A DNA stretch of 64,000 nucleotides from Bacillota bacterium (GTDB lineage: Bacteria; Bacillota; Clostridia; Lachnospirales; Lachnospiraceae), in the NCBI GenBank assembly GCA_023386815.1, contig JAEWIZ010000029.1:14998-78997 (forward strand), written 5' to 3'. The notes below the pieces were generated by a model. It searched no databases. It was not told the origin of the DNA and saw nothing but the letters and a program-made list of their open reading frames with translations. This document shows positions 33,389-42,823 of this stretch, piece by piece. The position numbers and the translations under genes were made by a program. Within the stretch, counting starts at the first letter, position 1; each line of letters starts with the position of its first letter.

Positions 33389-34342
33389 TTATTCAATCCC
33401 TTTATCCAGCCACAGGTATTCCTGCTCCGATAGCTTAATTTCAACTGTATTTGCGGTTGTGGAAGCATGTTTTGCAGAAGGACTTGTGATGGCAAATACA
33501 TCAAAGGGGGCATGAAATAGATAAATCAAGGCTAACTCTGCAACTGTGAGCCTCTTTTTCTCAGCCATTTGCTCTAATCTTGAAAGCCGTACCATATTTT
33601 GAGGATGGTAATATTCTTTGATAAAACCTTCGGCAAACATAGATTTTACTTTATCAATGGAATCCGTCGACTTCACTCTCCCTGATAAAAACCCTCGTGC
33701 TAGAGCGGAGTATGCAAACACCGGTATTTGATACTTGATATACCATTCTCTTTCTTCCTTGTTCCTATCTCCCGCCAGGCAGACACTATCAAAGGGATCC
33801 TCAATCTGTTCCAAATAACTATAGCATTGCTGAGCGATCGTAAAGCTGTTTAAGCCTTTCTTATAAGCATATTCTCCTGCCTCCTCCATTCTTTCCTTTC
33901 TCCAATTAGATGCCCCAAAGATACCAATTTTCCCAGCTGCCTGTAACTCATTCAGGGTCTCAAGGATAGCGTCAACCTCAGAAGATTTATCATCCTTATG
34001 AAGAAAATATATGTCTACCTTAGACATCTTTAGATTCTCTAGTGACTCCGATAATTCTTTCTTGATTAATCCCGGCGTGATCTTTATATCAGTCCCATCT
34101 ATCATACATCCCTTGGTTATGATATTAATCTTATCCCGGTTCTCTCTTTTATTTACCCAGTTTCCTAAGGAGGCTTCACTTCCTCCATAGCCTCTTGCCG
34201 TATCAAAGGTGTTGATTCCTGCTTGAAATGCTGCATCCAGAGCTTCCGCGGCATCCCCTCCTCTCCACATTTGCTGTGTTGCAGCTCCAAATATAATGCG
34301 TGAAACCGGATTTTCTACCCATCTAATTTTTGCATATTCCAT
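33389..34342 (-). CDS. Aldo/keto reductase
   Basis: About 317 residues with the AKR barrel pattern: the cofactor and catalytic start GINTFDTARGYGGSEASLG (Asp, Tyr), catalytic Lys in NIITKG, His in IYFLHKDD, and the C-terminal nucleotide-binding stretch AITSPSAKHASTTANTVEI. It reduces an aldehyde or ketone, possibly a sugar. AGGGGG lies nine bases before the ATG at 34342, so that start is preferred to 34372. Confidence 0.87.
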   Translation of the reverse strand: MEYAKIRWVENPVSRIIFGAATQQMWRGGDAAEALDAAFQAGINTFDTARGYGGSEASLGNWVNKRENRDKINIITKGCMIDGTDIKITPGLIKKELSESLENLKMSKVDIYFLHKDDKSSEVDAILETLNELQAAGKIGIFGASNWRKERMEEAGEYAYKKGLNSFTIAQQCYSYLEQIEDPFDSVCLAGDRNKEEREWYIKYQIPVFAYSALARGFLSGRVKSTDSIDKVKSMFAEGFIKEYYHPQNMVRLSRLEQMAEKKRLTVAELALIYLFHAPFDVFAITSPSAKHASTTANTVEIKLSEQEYLWLDKGIE

Positions 34343-34503
34343 AATGTTCATCCCCCTAGATTCATGTATCATTAATTCTACCTATCAGTATAGATTTAAT
34401 CTAGTGAGGATGTCAATCCATACCGAAATTTAATCCCATAATCTACATAATTTTAACGAGTCCAAGTTAGGTAATCACTCTGTTATTGAGTCCTCCTTTT
34501 GGC

Positions 34504-34541
34504 ACAAAAAAGAGTAGTGGACAGATCTTCGACCACTACTC
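34504..34541 (-). terminator. Terminator of the aminotransferase gene
   Basis: GAGTAGTGG and CCACTACTC form a perfect 9-bp stem. On the minus strand it is followed by TTTTTTG. Confidence 0.88.
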
Positions 34542-34631
34542 AGAATTATATATTACCTTATAATAGCATTATAATTTTCACTTTTCCATATTTGTTTATG
34601 TACGTATCACGTAAATTACAAATATAAAACC

Positions 34632-35846
34632 TTATTGTATGTAGTAAGTCAAGAAATCCTTCAGTGAATCAGCAGCCACCTTAAGCTGCTCTATTTCCGG
34701 CAGATAAACGATACGGAAATGATCCGGCTGCTCCCAATGGAAACCTCCCCCATGGGTTAATAGAATCTTTTTGTCTTTGAGGAAATCCAAAACCAGCTTT
34801 TCATCACTTTGTATATTGAATTTCTTCGTATCAATTTTAGGGAAGATATAAAAGGCTGCTTTGGGTTTTACAGCACTGATTCCCGGAATCTCATTTAATG
34901 CATTGTAAATGAATTCTCTCTGCTCATAGACACGTCCGCCCTTTACCAGCAGCTGTTTTGTCTCCTTTGTATGCCTTAATGCTACTTCAATTAATGACTG
35001 CGCTGGTACGTTGGAACATAAGCGCATGGAGGAAAGCAAATTGATTCCTTCAATATAGCCCTTAGCATAGGATTTATCGCCGCACAGGCACATCCAACCA
35101 CAGCGGTAACCAGCAATCAAGTGTGATTTTGACAACCCGTTAAAGCTAACGGTCAACAAATCAGGAGCCAAAGAAGCAACTGCAACATGTTCGTGTCCGT
35201 CCATTACCAAACGATCATATATCTCATCGGCAAATAAAATTAAGTGATTCTGTCTTGCCAGTTCTACGATTTCCTCCAGTAACTCCTTTGGATAAAGCGC
35301 TCCTGTCGGATTATTTGGATTAATGATTACAATTCCCTTTGTATTAGGGGTTATTTTCTTTTTTATATCCTCAATATCCGGATACCACTCTGCTTCTTCA
35401 TCACAGATATAATGGATTGCAGTACCACCTGCCAGGGTTACCGAAGCTGTCCAAAGAGGATAATCGGGAGCTGGAACCAGGATTTCGTCCCCTGGATTAA
35501 GTAAGGCCTGCATGGATAATGTGATCAATTCACTCACACCATTTCCGGTATAGATATCATCAATTGTTACATTTGGAATATTTTTTTGCTTACAATATTC
35601 TGCAATTGCAATTCTTGCAGACTTGATTCCCTTGGAATCAGAATAACCTTCCGTCTCTGTCAACTGCTCTGACATAATCTGGATCACTTCCGCCGGAGCT
35701 CGAAAGCCAAAGGGCGCAGGATTTCCAATATTCAGTTTTAACACATTCATACCAGCCGAAATCATTTTATTGGCTTCATCCATAACCGGTCCCCTGATGT
35801 CATAACACACATTGTCAAGCTTCGATGATTTTACTAATTCTCTCAT
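34632..35846 (-). CDS. AlaA/AlaC-type PLP aminotransferase (alanine-synthesising)
   Basis: A 404-residue class I/II aminotransferase closely resembling E. coli AlaA, as in VLKLNIGNPAPFGF, DIYTGNGVSELI, PAPDYPLWTASV and INPNNPTGALY. The PLP lysine lies in FNGLSKSHLIAGYRCGW and the C-terminal Arg in HFRIVYLPE. AlaA transfers the amino group of glutamate to pyruvate. A T-box leader precedes it, so expression rises when a specific tRNA is uncharged. The specifier bases allow an alanine, leucine or phenylalanine reading, so an aromatic or branched-chain role cannot be excluded. Confidence 0.9.
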   Translation of the reverse strand: MRELVKSSKLDNVCYDIRGPVMDEANKMISAGMNVLKLNIGNPAPFGFRAPAEVIQIMSEQLTETEGYSDSKGIKSARIAIAEYCKQKNIPNVTIDDIYTGNGVSELITLSMQALLNPGDEILVPAPDYPLWTASVTLAGGTAIHYICDEEAEWYPDIEDIKKKITPNTKGIVIINPNNPTGALYPKELLEEIVELARQNHLILFADEIYDRLVMDGHEHVAVASLAPDLLTVSFNGLSKSHLIAGYRCGWMCLCGDKSYAKGYIEGINLLSSMRLCSNVPAQSLIEVALRHTKETKQLLVKGGRVYEQREFIYNALNEIPGISAVKPKAAFYIFPKIDTKKFNIQSDEKLVLDFLKDKKILLTHGGGFHWEQPDHFRIVYLPEIEQLKVAADSLKDFLTYYIQ

Positions 35847-35958
35847 AAAAAACTCCTTTCAGATCCGCTTTTTCGTCTTAGCATTAATTTTCTTAAATCC
35901 ATAACAAACGTATCAACACTCGATACAACTTGTTGACAGAGCCTATGTAACAGAAGAA

Positions 35959-36278
35959 TAAAAAAAAGCCCTAAACGTTATTTCAAACGTTTAGGGCGAA
36001 TATATCAATCCGTGTTACCACCTAAATTCAGAGATCTCTCTCTGCACTCTGTCAGTACATTCATACTGCTTCCCTGTAACGTGGGAATACGTTGAAGCCT
36101 ACTAGGGTTATAATAAGTATCCGTTCGGTTCAAAGCTCCAAGACTGCTTCCATATAAACTCCATAAAGATTCGCACCAACCATCTTCTCTCTGAAATATC
36201 ATTCATATGTACTACTTCTTTTCATTGCCTTTAGATTGTTTATGTAATGAAAGTTGGTATTGATTGCCTTCATTAATT
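35959..36278 (-). ncRNA. T-box riboswitch leader upstream of the aminotransferase
   Basis: Read on the minus strand, the leader contains a Stem I region with GGTTGGTGCGAA, the GGAGCTTTGAACCGAA segment that includes the specifier loop (36122-36139), the AGTAGGC element (36097-36103), a CGT/ACGTTACAG stem region, and the T-box bulge AGGTGGTAACACGG (36010-36023) that pairs with tRNA NCCA ends. A 12-bp terminator stem (35968-35979 with 35986-35997) and a run of eight T follow. The triplet just before GAACCGAA is TTT; CTT and GCT overlap it one and two bases earlier. Confidence 0.9.
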
Positions 36279-36284
36279 TTTCTT

Positions 36285-36313
36285 ATTCTAACAATTAAAA
36301 TTTCCTTTGTCAA
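36285..36313 (-). promoter_or_regulatory. SigA promoter of the T-box leader
   Basis: Perfect TTGACA (36313-36308) and TAGAAT (36290-36285) are 17 bases apart, placing the start near 36278. Confidence 0.7.
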
Positions 36314-36386
36314 TACCTTAATTTTTATTTCATTTCCTCTTTTACTTTTTATGCTTATTCCATTAGATATTACTGCCTTTCCTTGT

Positions 36387-37718
36387 TTATTCTATTGAAG
36401 CAGTCGCTATCCCTGGAGCCGGTATTTTGAAATGGACATATAATGCCGTGAAAAATAGGATAATCCCGGAAAGCACAAATACAATATGCATATTGCAAAG
36501 TTCAATTCCCGCCATTTGAAACGACAGACTTTTTGATTGGTTAATGATTACAGACCCGATTAAGGTACTTAGAAAGCCAGCTACCCCTCCAAATGCTGCT
36601 CCTGTCCCGAGGTACATTGTCCGTCCTTCTTCCGGAGCCATTACAAACTGAATACTGAATAAGGATAAATTAATACCAGACCAGGCGATTCCACCAAGGA
36701 TACTGAGTATCGGATATACAAGCCACACTGTTTGCTGGTCCATCAATATCCAGCCGAAATGCCCTATGGCAAGAATTGCAATTGACACCTTCGTTGTAAA
36801 AGCCCAGGATCTGGAATCAGCCATTCTCCCCCAGAATTTTGCTGCAAAAACACGGACGACGGAGGATACAATACCCATTACCATAATATAGGTGTAGCTC
36901 AGCTCGAGCCCGGTAACTAAATATATGGAGAAATAAGGTGCTCCGATTTGGAGCCCAATGTTCCAAAGCAAATATAGATAAATTACTTTTCGATACTTTT
37001 TATTTTGGATCGGCTTTAAAATTGCATCCTTGACCCGAACTGTGACTGGCTTTCTATTTTCCTTTGGTTCTCGTATATTTATAAGATAAAAGGCATCTAA
37101 TAGTGTCATCGCAAATACTATGGCACCAATTACTAAAAACCCCCCATATTCATAATGCAGCTCTTCAAATTTATCCAGCACCATTCCCATAAAGACTGTT
37201 AGTATTGTAAGAAATCCCAATGAGATAGCATCCCTCCTGGCGAAATAGGCTCCGCGTATCTTTGCCGGTGTCAGGTCAACTAGCCAGTTTGATGCGGGTG
37301 GATTGATAAAGGATGATGTTAAATAGACTATCACATAGACAATGACTAATATGGTCAATCTCGTTATCTTATCAGAAGCTAACATAGGTATTAAAAACAT
37401 AGCTGAAAGGAGAAAACGAAAGACAAAACTGCTAAAGACGACCAATAGCTTTCTGTTCTCCAGCTTTTCAAATACCAGGGAGGAAAATAACTGAATGATA
37501 CCTGTAGCCGCAGGGATTGCTCCAATGATTCCGTTAATTTCATCCGAAGCCCCCATATAACTTACAAAGCCAGCCAATATGGCACCACTGGTCAAGGAAT
37601 TAATTCCCACCGCTGTACAGCCTTCGTAAATAAAATATTTTCTGCTCTCCTCATAATCCTCATTCATTAAAGGTCTATTGTTAAAATATATTTCATTCAT
37701 TCTGAATCCTAATTTCAT
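36387..37718 (-). CDS. Major facilitator superfamily transporter
   Basis: A 443-residue, 12-segment MFS permease with the loop-2/3 type motif region FEKLENRKLLVV and a second half starting near KPIQNKKYRKV. AAGAGG precedes the ATG. It is downstream of and co-directional with the GH1 gene (67-base gap), so uptake of a beta-glucoside or release of a product is plausible. The sequence is MFS_1-like rather than GPH type, and the substrate is unknown. Confidence 0.85.
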   Translation of the reverse strand: MKLGFRMNEIYFNNRPLMNEDYEESRKYFIYEGCTAVGINSLTSGAILAGFVSYMGASDEINGIIGAIPAATGIIQLFSSLVFEKLENRKLLVVFSSFVFRFLLSAMFLIPMLASDKITRLTILVIVYVIVYLTSSFINPPASNWLVDLTPAKIRGAYFARRDAISLGFLTILTVFMGMVLDKFEELHYEYGGFLVIGAIVFAMTLLDAFYLINIREPKENRKPVTVRVKDAILKPIQNKKYRKVIYLYLLWNIGLQIGAPYFSIYLVTGLELSYTYIMVMGIVSSVVRVFAAKFWGRMADSRSWAFTTKVSIAILAIGHFGWILMDQQTVWLVYPILSILGGIAWSGINLSLFSIQFVMAPEEGRTMYLGTGAAFGGVAGFLSTLIGSVIINQSKSLSFQMAGIELCNMHIVFVLSGIILFFTALYVHFKIPAPGIATASIE

Positions 37719-37785
37719 TTTTTACATCCTCTTAAAGTTATCTTAATTATATCTTAGTTGATGTTACAAGAGAGCAGCGGATATT

Positions 37786-39159
37786 TTACAAAGTATCCAA
37801 TGGAAACCCATGTTCGGCTATTATTTTCTTATACCAATAAGCGCTATCCTTCCAGATACGCTCCTGTGTCTCGAAATCCGTATGTACTAAACCAAAGCGG
37901 TAGGTATAACCGCCGCTCCACTCCCAATTATCAATCAATGACCATGCATAATAACCTCTGACATCGATACCCTCTTCTATGGCTTTTTGAATCCAGGTCA
38001 GAAAGCCCTTGATGTATTGAATTCTCGTGGAATCATGGATTTTTCCTTCCCGTGTCATCTCTTCCTCACAATTATAGGTGCCATTTTCCGTAATATAGAT
38101 AGGAATATTAATTTTATAGTCATCTGTTAGAATGTGCAGAGCATCATATACTGCCTTCGGATAATATTCCGTCCCATTATCCATAAAGGTACCGCCGGCA
38201 TTGTACTTTTTCTCTGTTTCCATTAATCCTGGCTCAGCACAATCAAGTACCCGGTTATAGCAGTTTAGTCCAAAGAAATCCACTGGTTCCTTGATTCGCT
38301 TCAAATCACCCTCACGAATATCCGGCATGCAATTATTCTTTTCCATATACTCTAATAATGCATCAGAATAGCAGCCCCGAAAAATTGGGTTTAGATAGGA
38401 AAGATAGGTCTTTTCATTCTCTAATTTAGCCAATCTGATATCCTCCGGGTGATCCCCTCGAAATGGATGGTGATTCCAGATATCTACTACAATTCCAATT
38501 TGACTGTCAGCGATTCCTTCCTGGCGAAATCTTTTTACTCCTTCGCCATGTGCCAATAGTATATTGTGGTTTGCTTGCCTGCCGAAGGCTTCGCCCTTTC
38601 TGCCGGGTGCCATAATTCCAAGAGCATATCCAACGTAAGTAGCAATTGGTTCATTTAAAGTTGCCCAAAGTGGAACGCAATCTCCGAATTCACGAAATAA
38701 TAATGAAGCATATTCGCCATACCAATTAACTACCTCACGATTTAGCCATCCTCCACGGCGTTCCAGCTCATAGGGCAGATCCCAGTGATAGATTGTCGCA
38801 TTTGGCACTATATCAAGCCTGTGCATCTCATCAATCATTCTTTTATAAAAATCCAGCCCCTTCTGATTAACCTTGCCAACTCCCTCTGGCAAAATTCTCG
38901 ACCAGGAGAAGGAGAAACGGAAGGATTGTATGTTCATTTGCTTGGCTAATTTTAGGTCTTCCTTATACCGATGATACAGATCACAGGTCACATCCGGGAT
39001 CGTATTATCCGTAATATTTCCTGGAATCCTTGCAAAGGCATCCCAGATTGACATTCCCCTGCCGTCTTCAAATGCAGCACCCTCCAGCTGTGCTGCGCTG
39101 GTAGCTGTTCCAAAGATAAATTCTTTCGGAAATATAATTTGTTTTTCTTTTGAATTCAT
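37786..39159 (-). CDS. GH1 beta-glucosidase/6-phospho-beta-glucosidase family enzyme
   Basis: A 457-residue GH1 enzyme of usual length. It has the N-terminal signature FPKEFIFGTATSAAQLEGA, the acid/base in TLNEP and the nucleophile in IYITENGTYN. The tail SLIDNWEWSGGYTYRFGLVH is typical of glucosidases that take unphosphorylated substrates. It is cytoplasmic, since no signal peptide is seen. It probably removes beta-linked glucose after rhamnosidase action or acts on cellobiose-like sugars. Confidence 0.92.
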   Translation of the reverse strand: MNSKEKQIIFPKEFIFGTATSAAQLEGAAFEDGRGMSIWDAFARIPGNITDNTIPDVTCDLYHRYKEDLKLAKQMNIQSFRFSFSWSRILPEGVGKVNQKGLDFYKRMIDEMHRLDIVPNATIYHWDLPYELERRGGWLNREVVNWYGEYASLLFREFGDCVPLWATLNEPIATYVGYALGIMAPGRKGEAFGRQANHNILLAHGEGVKRFRQEGIADSQIGIVVDIWNHHPFRGDHPEDIRLAKLENEKTYLSYLNPIFRGCYSDALLEYMEKNNCMPDIREGDLKRIKEPVDFFGLNCYNRVLDCAEPGLMETEKKYNAGGTFMDNGTEYYPKAVYDALHILTDDYKINIPIYITENGTYNCEEEMTREGKIHDSTRIQYIKGFLTWIQKAIEEGIDVRGYYAWSLIDNWEWSGGYTYRFGLVHTDFETQERIWKDSAYWYKKIIAEHGFPLDTL

Positions 39160-39258
39160 TAATATCTTCCTACTTTCTTTGTGTTCTAATTATCCTGCAG
39201 TTTAATGCAGTACTCCTGAATGTCTGACGGAATTTTTGTATAAAGTCCATACTGCATA

Positions 39259-39283
39259 TCGATACCATAGTATGTCATATCGA
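39259..39283. promoter_or_regulatory. Imperfect palindrome upstream of the GH1-MFS operon
   Basis: TCGATA and TATCGA flank CATAcTATG in a 25-base dyad, about 100 bases before the GH1 start. It could bind a LacI- or AraC-type sugar regulator. Confidence 0.35.
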
Positions 39284-39381
39284 CATTTTACTTTATAAGC
39301 ATATTTTGTTTTATATAACTATATTTTTCTGAAAGAAGGAACAAACGATGTTATGATTGTAGACTCACAAAATCCTGACAT

Positions 39382-39410
39382 TTAAAAGAAGGGTCACCTA
39401 ATGGTAACCC
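39382..39410 (-). terminator. Terminator-like hairpin after the GH78 gene
   Basis: GGGTTACC and GGTGACCC pair with one mismatch around a four-base loop. TTCTTTTAA follows on the minus strand. Confidence 0.6.
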
Positions 39411-39533
39411 ATCCAACTTGCTATTATTATAAATTTACATCGCAATTTTTTCGATATTAATTCGAAACTTGATAATATCTAAAACGAACCTATACCATTA
39501 CTGAATCTGCTTTAGACCTTTTTTACTAAGCCA

Positions 39534-41723
39534 TCATATCTTGCTAAAAAAGGTGTGAATTCCTTTTGTTACTTCATGGGACTGACCGGCAATTGTAACG
39601 TATGTGTTCACAGGAGTTTCAATTTCGTACCGCCATTGGTCGGATACCTTTTTCCACTCGGAGCGGATCAGACCATGCTTTGTCTCCAGCGAAGCCTTTA
39701 ACCAGTCTAAGCGCTTATCCGGATTTGGTGCGATTATTACCTTTTCATAGCCTGGTAATTCTTCCATTGGTTTGATACCTGCAGCTACACCGTATACCCA
39801 GTCGGCTACTGCACCATAAGCGTAATGATTATAAGAGTTCATATCTGCACTCCAGAAATCACCGTTCTCCATAATACCATCCCAATGCTCCCAGATTGTA
39901 GTTGCACCCTTAGTAATCGGATACAGCCAGGAAGGATAGCTTTCACGAAGCAATAAGGAGTAAGCTAAGTCAGCATAACCATAATCACTTAGTACATGGA
40001 GCAGATATGGTGTTCCAACAAATCCGGTTTTCAGCTGAATGCCGCATTCCTTCACCATTAATGCAAGCTGGTCTGCTGCTGCCTGACAATTTGGAGCTAA
40101 TTTAAAATGTGCAGCAAGAACACATTCCGTCTGAGTTTCATATTTAGGATATGTCTTTTGAAAAGCGGCTACAATGGAGTCATACAAAGCTTCATATTCC
40201 GAAATATCTTTTCCTAATACCTTACCGGCCTTGATCACTAGTGAGGTAGAATACGCATAAAAGGCTGTAGCAATAAAATCTTCTCTGGTAGAGCCCTTAT
40301 AGCTCCCGGAAGTTGCATCCAGGCCTAACCAGTCTCCAAAATGCTGTCCCCCAGTCCACAGATAGTTATCCTTTGTATTCGCAGTGATATAATTCACCCA
40401 CTTCTTCATGCTATCAAATTGATCTGAAAGGATCTGTGGATTGCCATATGCCAAATAAATTTCCCAAGGACAGATCGTGGAAGCATCAGCCCAGGCTGCA
40501 CTGCTATCACCACCTAATAAATCAGGAATTACATGCCCTACACGGCCATCCTCTCCCTGGTCAGCAGCCAGATCAGCTAACCACTTGGTGAAAAATTTTT
40601 CTACATTATAATTTAATGTAGCAGTTTTAACAAATACTTGTGCATCCCCAGTCCAGCCCAGTCGCTCATCACGTTGTGGACAATCTGTCGGTACGTCAAG
40701 AAAGTTACCCTTCTGTCCCCATATTACATTATCAAAGAGTTGATTTAGTTTCGAATTGGAACAGTTCAAATAACCGGTACGTCTGATATTGGAATATACA
40801 ACAATAGCAGTAAAATTCTTAAGGTCAGCAACGTCCACGCCTCCGGGAAACTGGTCAATTCGTATGTAGCGGAATCCATAAAAGGTTAACTTTGGTTTAT
40901 AGGTCTGTTTGCCATCCTTGCAGATATAACGATACTTCGCCTTAGCACTGCGGTAATTTTCAGTATAAAAATTCCCCTCCTTATCCAAAACCTCGGCATG
41001 GGACAGCTGAACTTCTTCACCGTTTTTTGCGTCTACTTCTATTTCAACATATCCGGTAACTTCCTGCCCAAAATCTATCACAACCTCCCCTTTGGGAGTA
41101 CGGAACAAACTTGCTCCATGAACTCGTTCCTGTTCCAGGATCTCTTCTCCTTGCTGTGGAATCAAAGTCTGGAAGGGACCCTCGAAGGTATGTACATCTT
41201 CACTTTGACTCGCTAAGCTTTGATCTTCTTTGACTACATCTGATGCATCATAGGTTTCTCCATCGTATATTTCCGAAAACTGAACTTTACTTTTGCCAAA
41301 GCTCCATGTCGTATCCGTAATAATCGTATCAACAGTCCCATCCTCATACGCGATTTCTAATTGCGCCAGTAACCCAGCCGGATTTTTTTGCAGCTCCTGT
41401 TGAATCTCAGATGCTTCCCAGCCGACCAAACGGCTTCGATACCAGCCTTTACCAACCGTTACAATCAGCTGATTATCATCCTTTATCTGTTCTGTTACAT
41501 CATATTCTTGATACTGCAGTCTCTTATGATAACTAGTCCATCCTGGAGCAAGGATATAATCTCCCACCCTTTTACCGTTTAGTTCTGCTTCGTAAACACC
41601 CAGTGCCGTAATATACAGCTTCGCTTCCTTTACCGTTCCTTTTACAGAAAAGTTTTTTGAAAATAAGGGACAAACATCTCCAAGTTCCTGGGATGGTTTA
41701 ATCCATTTCGCCTGCCAATTCAT
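39534..41723 (-). CDS. GH78 alpha-L-rhamnosidase
   Basis: About 729 residues with the Bac_rhamnosid layout: N-terminal beta domains (MNWQAKWIKP, then APGWTSYHKRLQYQEYDVT), an (alpha/alpha)6 barrel and a C-terminal beta domain. The catalytic region DVPTDCPQRDERLGWTGDAQ is intact, as is the later Glu in TTIWEHWDG. It releases terminal L-rhamnose. GGAGG lies before the ATG at 41723; the longer frame from 41819 would include its own promoter region. It is cytoplasmic, so glycosides are imported first. It is divergent from an AraC regulator that probably controls it. Confidence 0.92.
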   Translation of the reverse strand: MNWQAKWIKPSQELGDVCPLFSKNFSVKGTVKEAKLYITALGVYEAELNGKRVGDYILAPGWTSYHKRLQYQEYDVTEQIKDDNQLIVTVGKGWYRSRLVGWEASEIQQELQKNPAGLLAQLEIAYEDGTVDTIITDTTWSFGKSKVQFSEIYDGETYDASDVVKEDQSLASQSEDVHTFEGPFQTLIPQQGEEILEQERVHGASLFRTPKGEVVIDFGQEVTGYVEIEVDAKNGEEVQLSHAEVLDKEGNFYTENYRSAKAKYRYICKDGKQTYKPKLTFYGFRYIRIDQFPGGVDVADLKNFTAIVVYSNIRRTGYLNCSNSKLNQLFDNVIWGQKGNFLDVPTDCPQRDERLGWTGDAQVFVKTATLNYNVEKFFTKWLADLAADQGEDGRVGHVIPDLLGGDSSAAWADASTICPWEIYLAYGNPQILSDQFDSMKKWVNYITANTKDNYLWTGGQHFGDWLGLDATSGSYKGSTREDFIATAFYAYSTSLVIKAGKVLGKDISEYEALYDSIVAAFQKTYPKYETQTECVLAAHFKLAPNCQAAADQLALMVKECGIQLKTGFVGTPYLLHVLSDYGYADLAYSLLLRESYPSWLYPITKGATTIWEHWDGIMENGDFWSADMNSYNHYAYGAVADWVYGVAAGIKPMEELPGYEKVIIAPNPDKRLDWLKASLETKHGLIRSEWKKVSDQWRYEIETPVNTYVTIAGQSHEVTKGIHTFFSKI

Positions 41724-41751
41724 AATTAATACCTCCATTTTGCTAATATGA

Positions 41752-41780
41752 TTGACTTTTATCGTATCAAATTTTATGAT
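41752..41780 (+). promoter_or_regulatory. SigA promoter of the AraC gene next to GH78
   Basis: TTGACT (41752-41757) and TATGAT (41775-41780) are 17 bases apart. The divergent GH78 promoter must share this 106-base gap. Confidence 0.6.
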
Positions 41781-41829
41781 ATATATAAACACCTGATTTT
41801 CACTAAAATAGGGGGGCAATTTATCTTTT

Positions 41830-42687
41830 ATGAGTTACGAATACACCATTGAACTAAAAGAGGCTACACTAAATAATGCAGATAAATTTGTAATAAAGAC
41901 TTATTACCAGGATGATGTGGCAACCCACGATCATAATTTCTTTGAGTTGGTATATGTCATCGGTGGGTCAACCCTTCATACCTTAAATGGAGACAGTGGT
42001 TCCTTGGGATTAGGAGACTATTTTATTGTAGATTATGGAAGTGTTCATTGTTATGCTCAAAGCAAGGATCTCACAATCATCAATTGTCTCTTTCTCCCAG
42101 AAATAATCGATGATACGTTAAAGGGTTGCTGTTCCTTTGAAGAACTTCTACACGTGTGTCTGCTTCGCTATTACAAGTTATATCTTGGAAAAACTCCTGC
42201 AAACCGAATCTTTCACGACGATGATGGACGAATCCTACAGCTTTTAACCGGAATGATGAGGGAATATGAGGAAAAGCAAGTAGGATATGCTAAGATTTTT
42301 CGTAGCAGACTGTTAGAAATTTTAATTTTGACCATGCGTAATTTAGTAGATCGTAATTTAATTACAAAAAATGATACCATCCTGGAAGTAATTCAATACA
42401 TTAACAGTAACTATCCCACGCAGTCCTTATTATCGAAATTCTGTGAACTGCATCACTATAGCTCCCAGTATATCAGCAGAAAATTTAAGCAGGAAACTGG
42501 ATTTACAGTTAGTGATTACCTTCAGAAGGTGCGCATTGAAAAGAGCTGTGAGCTACTGGCGGGAAGTGATATGTCAGTTGCAGATATCGCTGAATCAGTT
42601 GGATATGCTGATTTAAAGTTTTTTAATAACCTATTTAAGAAGATGATAAAAATGTCGCCAAGGGAATATCGTAAGCTATCTTCGTAA
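41830..42687 (+). CDS. AraC-family regulator with cupin sensor domain
   Basis: 285 residues: an N-terminal cupin-like sugar-binding domain (HDHNFFELVYVIGG) and a C-terminal double helix-turn-helix (FCELHHYSSQYISRKFKQETG and MSVADIAESVGYADLKFFNNLFKK). Divergent transcription from the GH78 gene makes it the likely activator of rhamnosidase expression in response to rhamnose or a rhamnoside. Confidence 0.9.
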   Translation: MSYEYTIELKEATLNNADKFVIKTYYQDDVATHDHNFFELVYVIGGSTLHTLNGDSGSLGLGDYFIVDYGSVHCYAQSKDLTIINCLFLPEIIDDTLKGCCSFEELLHVCLLRYYKLYLGKTPANRIFHDDDGRILQLLTGMMREYEEKQVGYAKIFRSRLLEILILTMRNLVDRNLITKNDTILEVIQYINSNYPTQSLLSKFCELHHYSSQYISRKFKQETGFTVSDYLQKVRIEKSCELLAGSDMSVADIAESVGYADLKFFNNLFKKMIKMSPREYRKLSS

Positions 42688-42823
42688 ATATATATTATTT
42701 ATTGTAAACATATCATGTAATTATCTTTTATTTTGCTATAATCTATTTCGTTGCGTATGCTGTTAAATTGTTAATTTATATATCAATTACAATCACCAAA
42801 ATGTCAAACGATAAGGAGCTTGC

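Larger units (their letters stand above)
39160..39533. other. Intergenic region between the GH78 and GH1 genes
   Basis: No gene is visible in these 374 bases. They hold a terminator-like hairpin for the GH78 gene (39382-39410), an imperfect palindrome (39259-39283) and AT-rich sequence with several possible -10 boxes for the GH1 operon. Confidence 0.6.
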
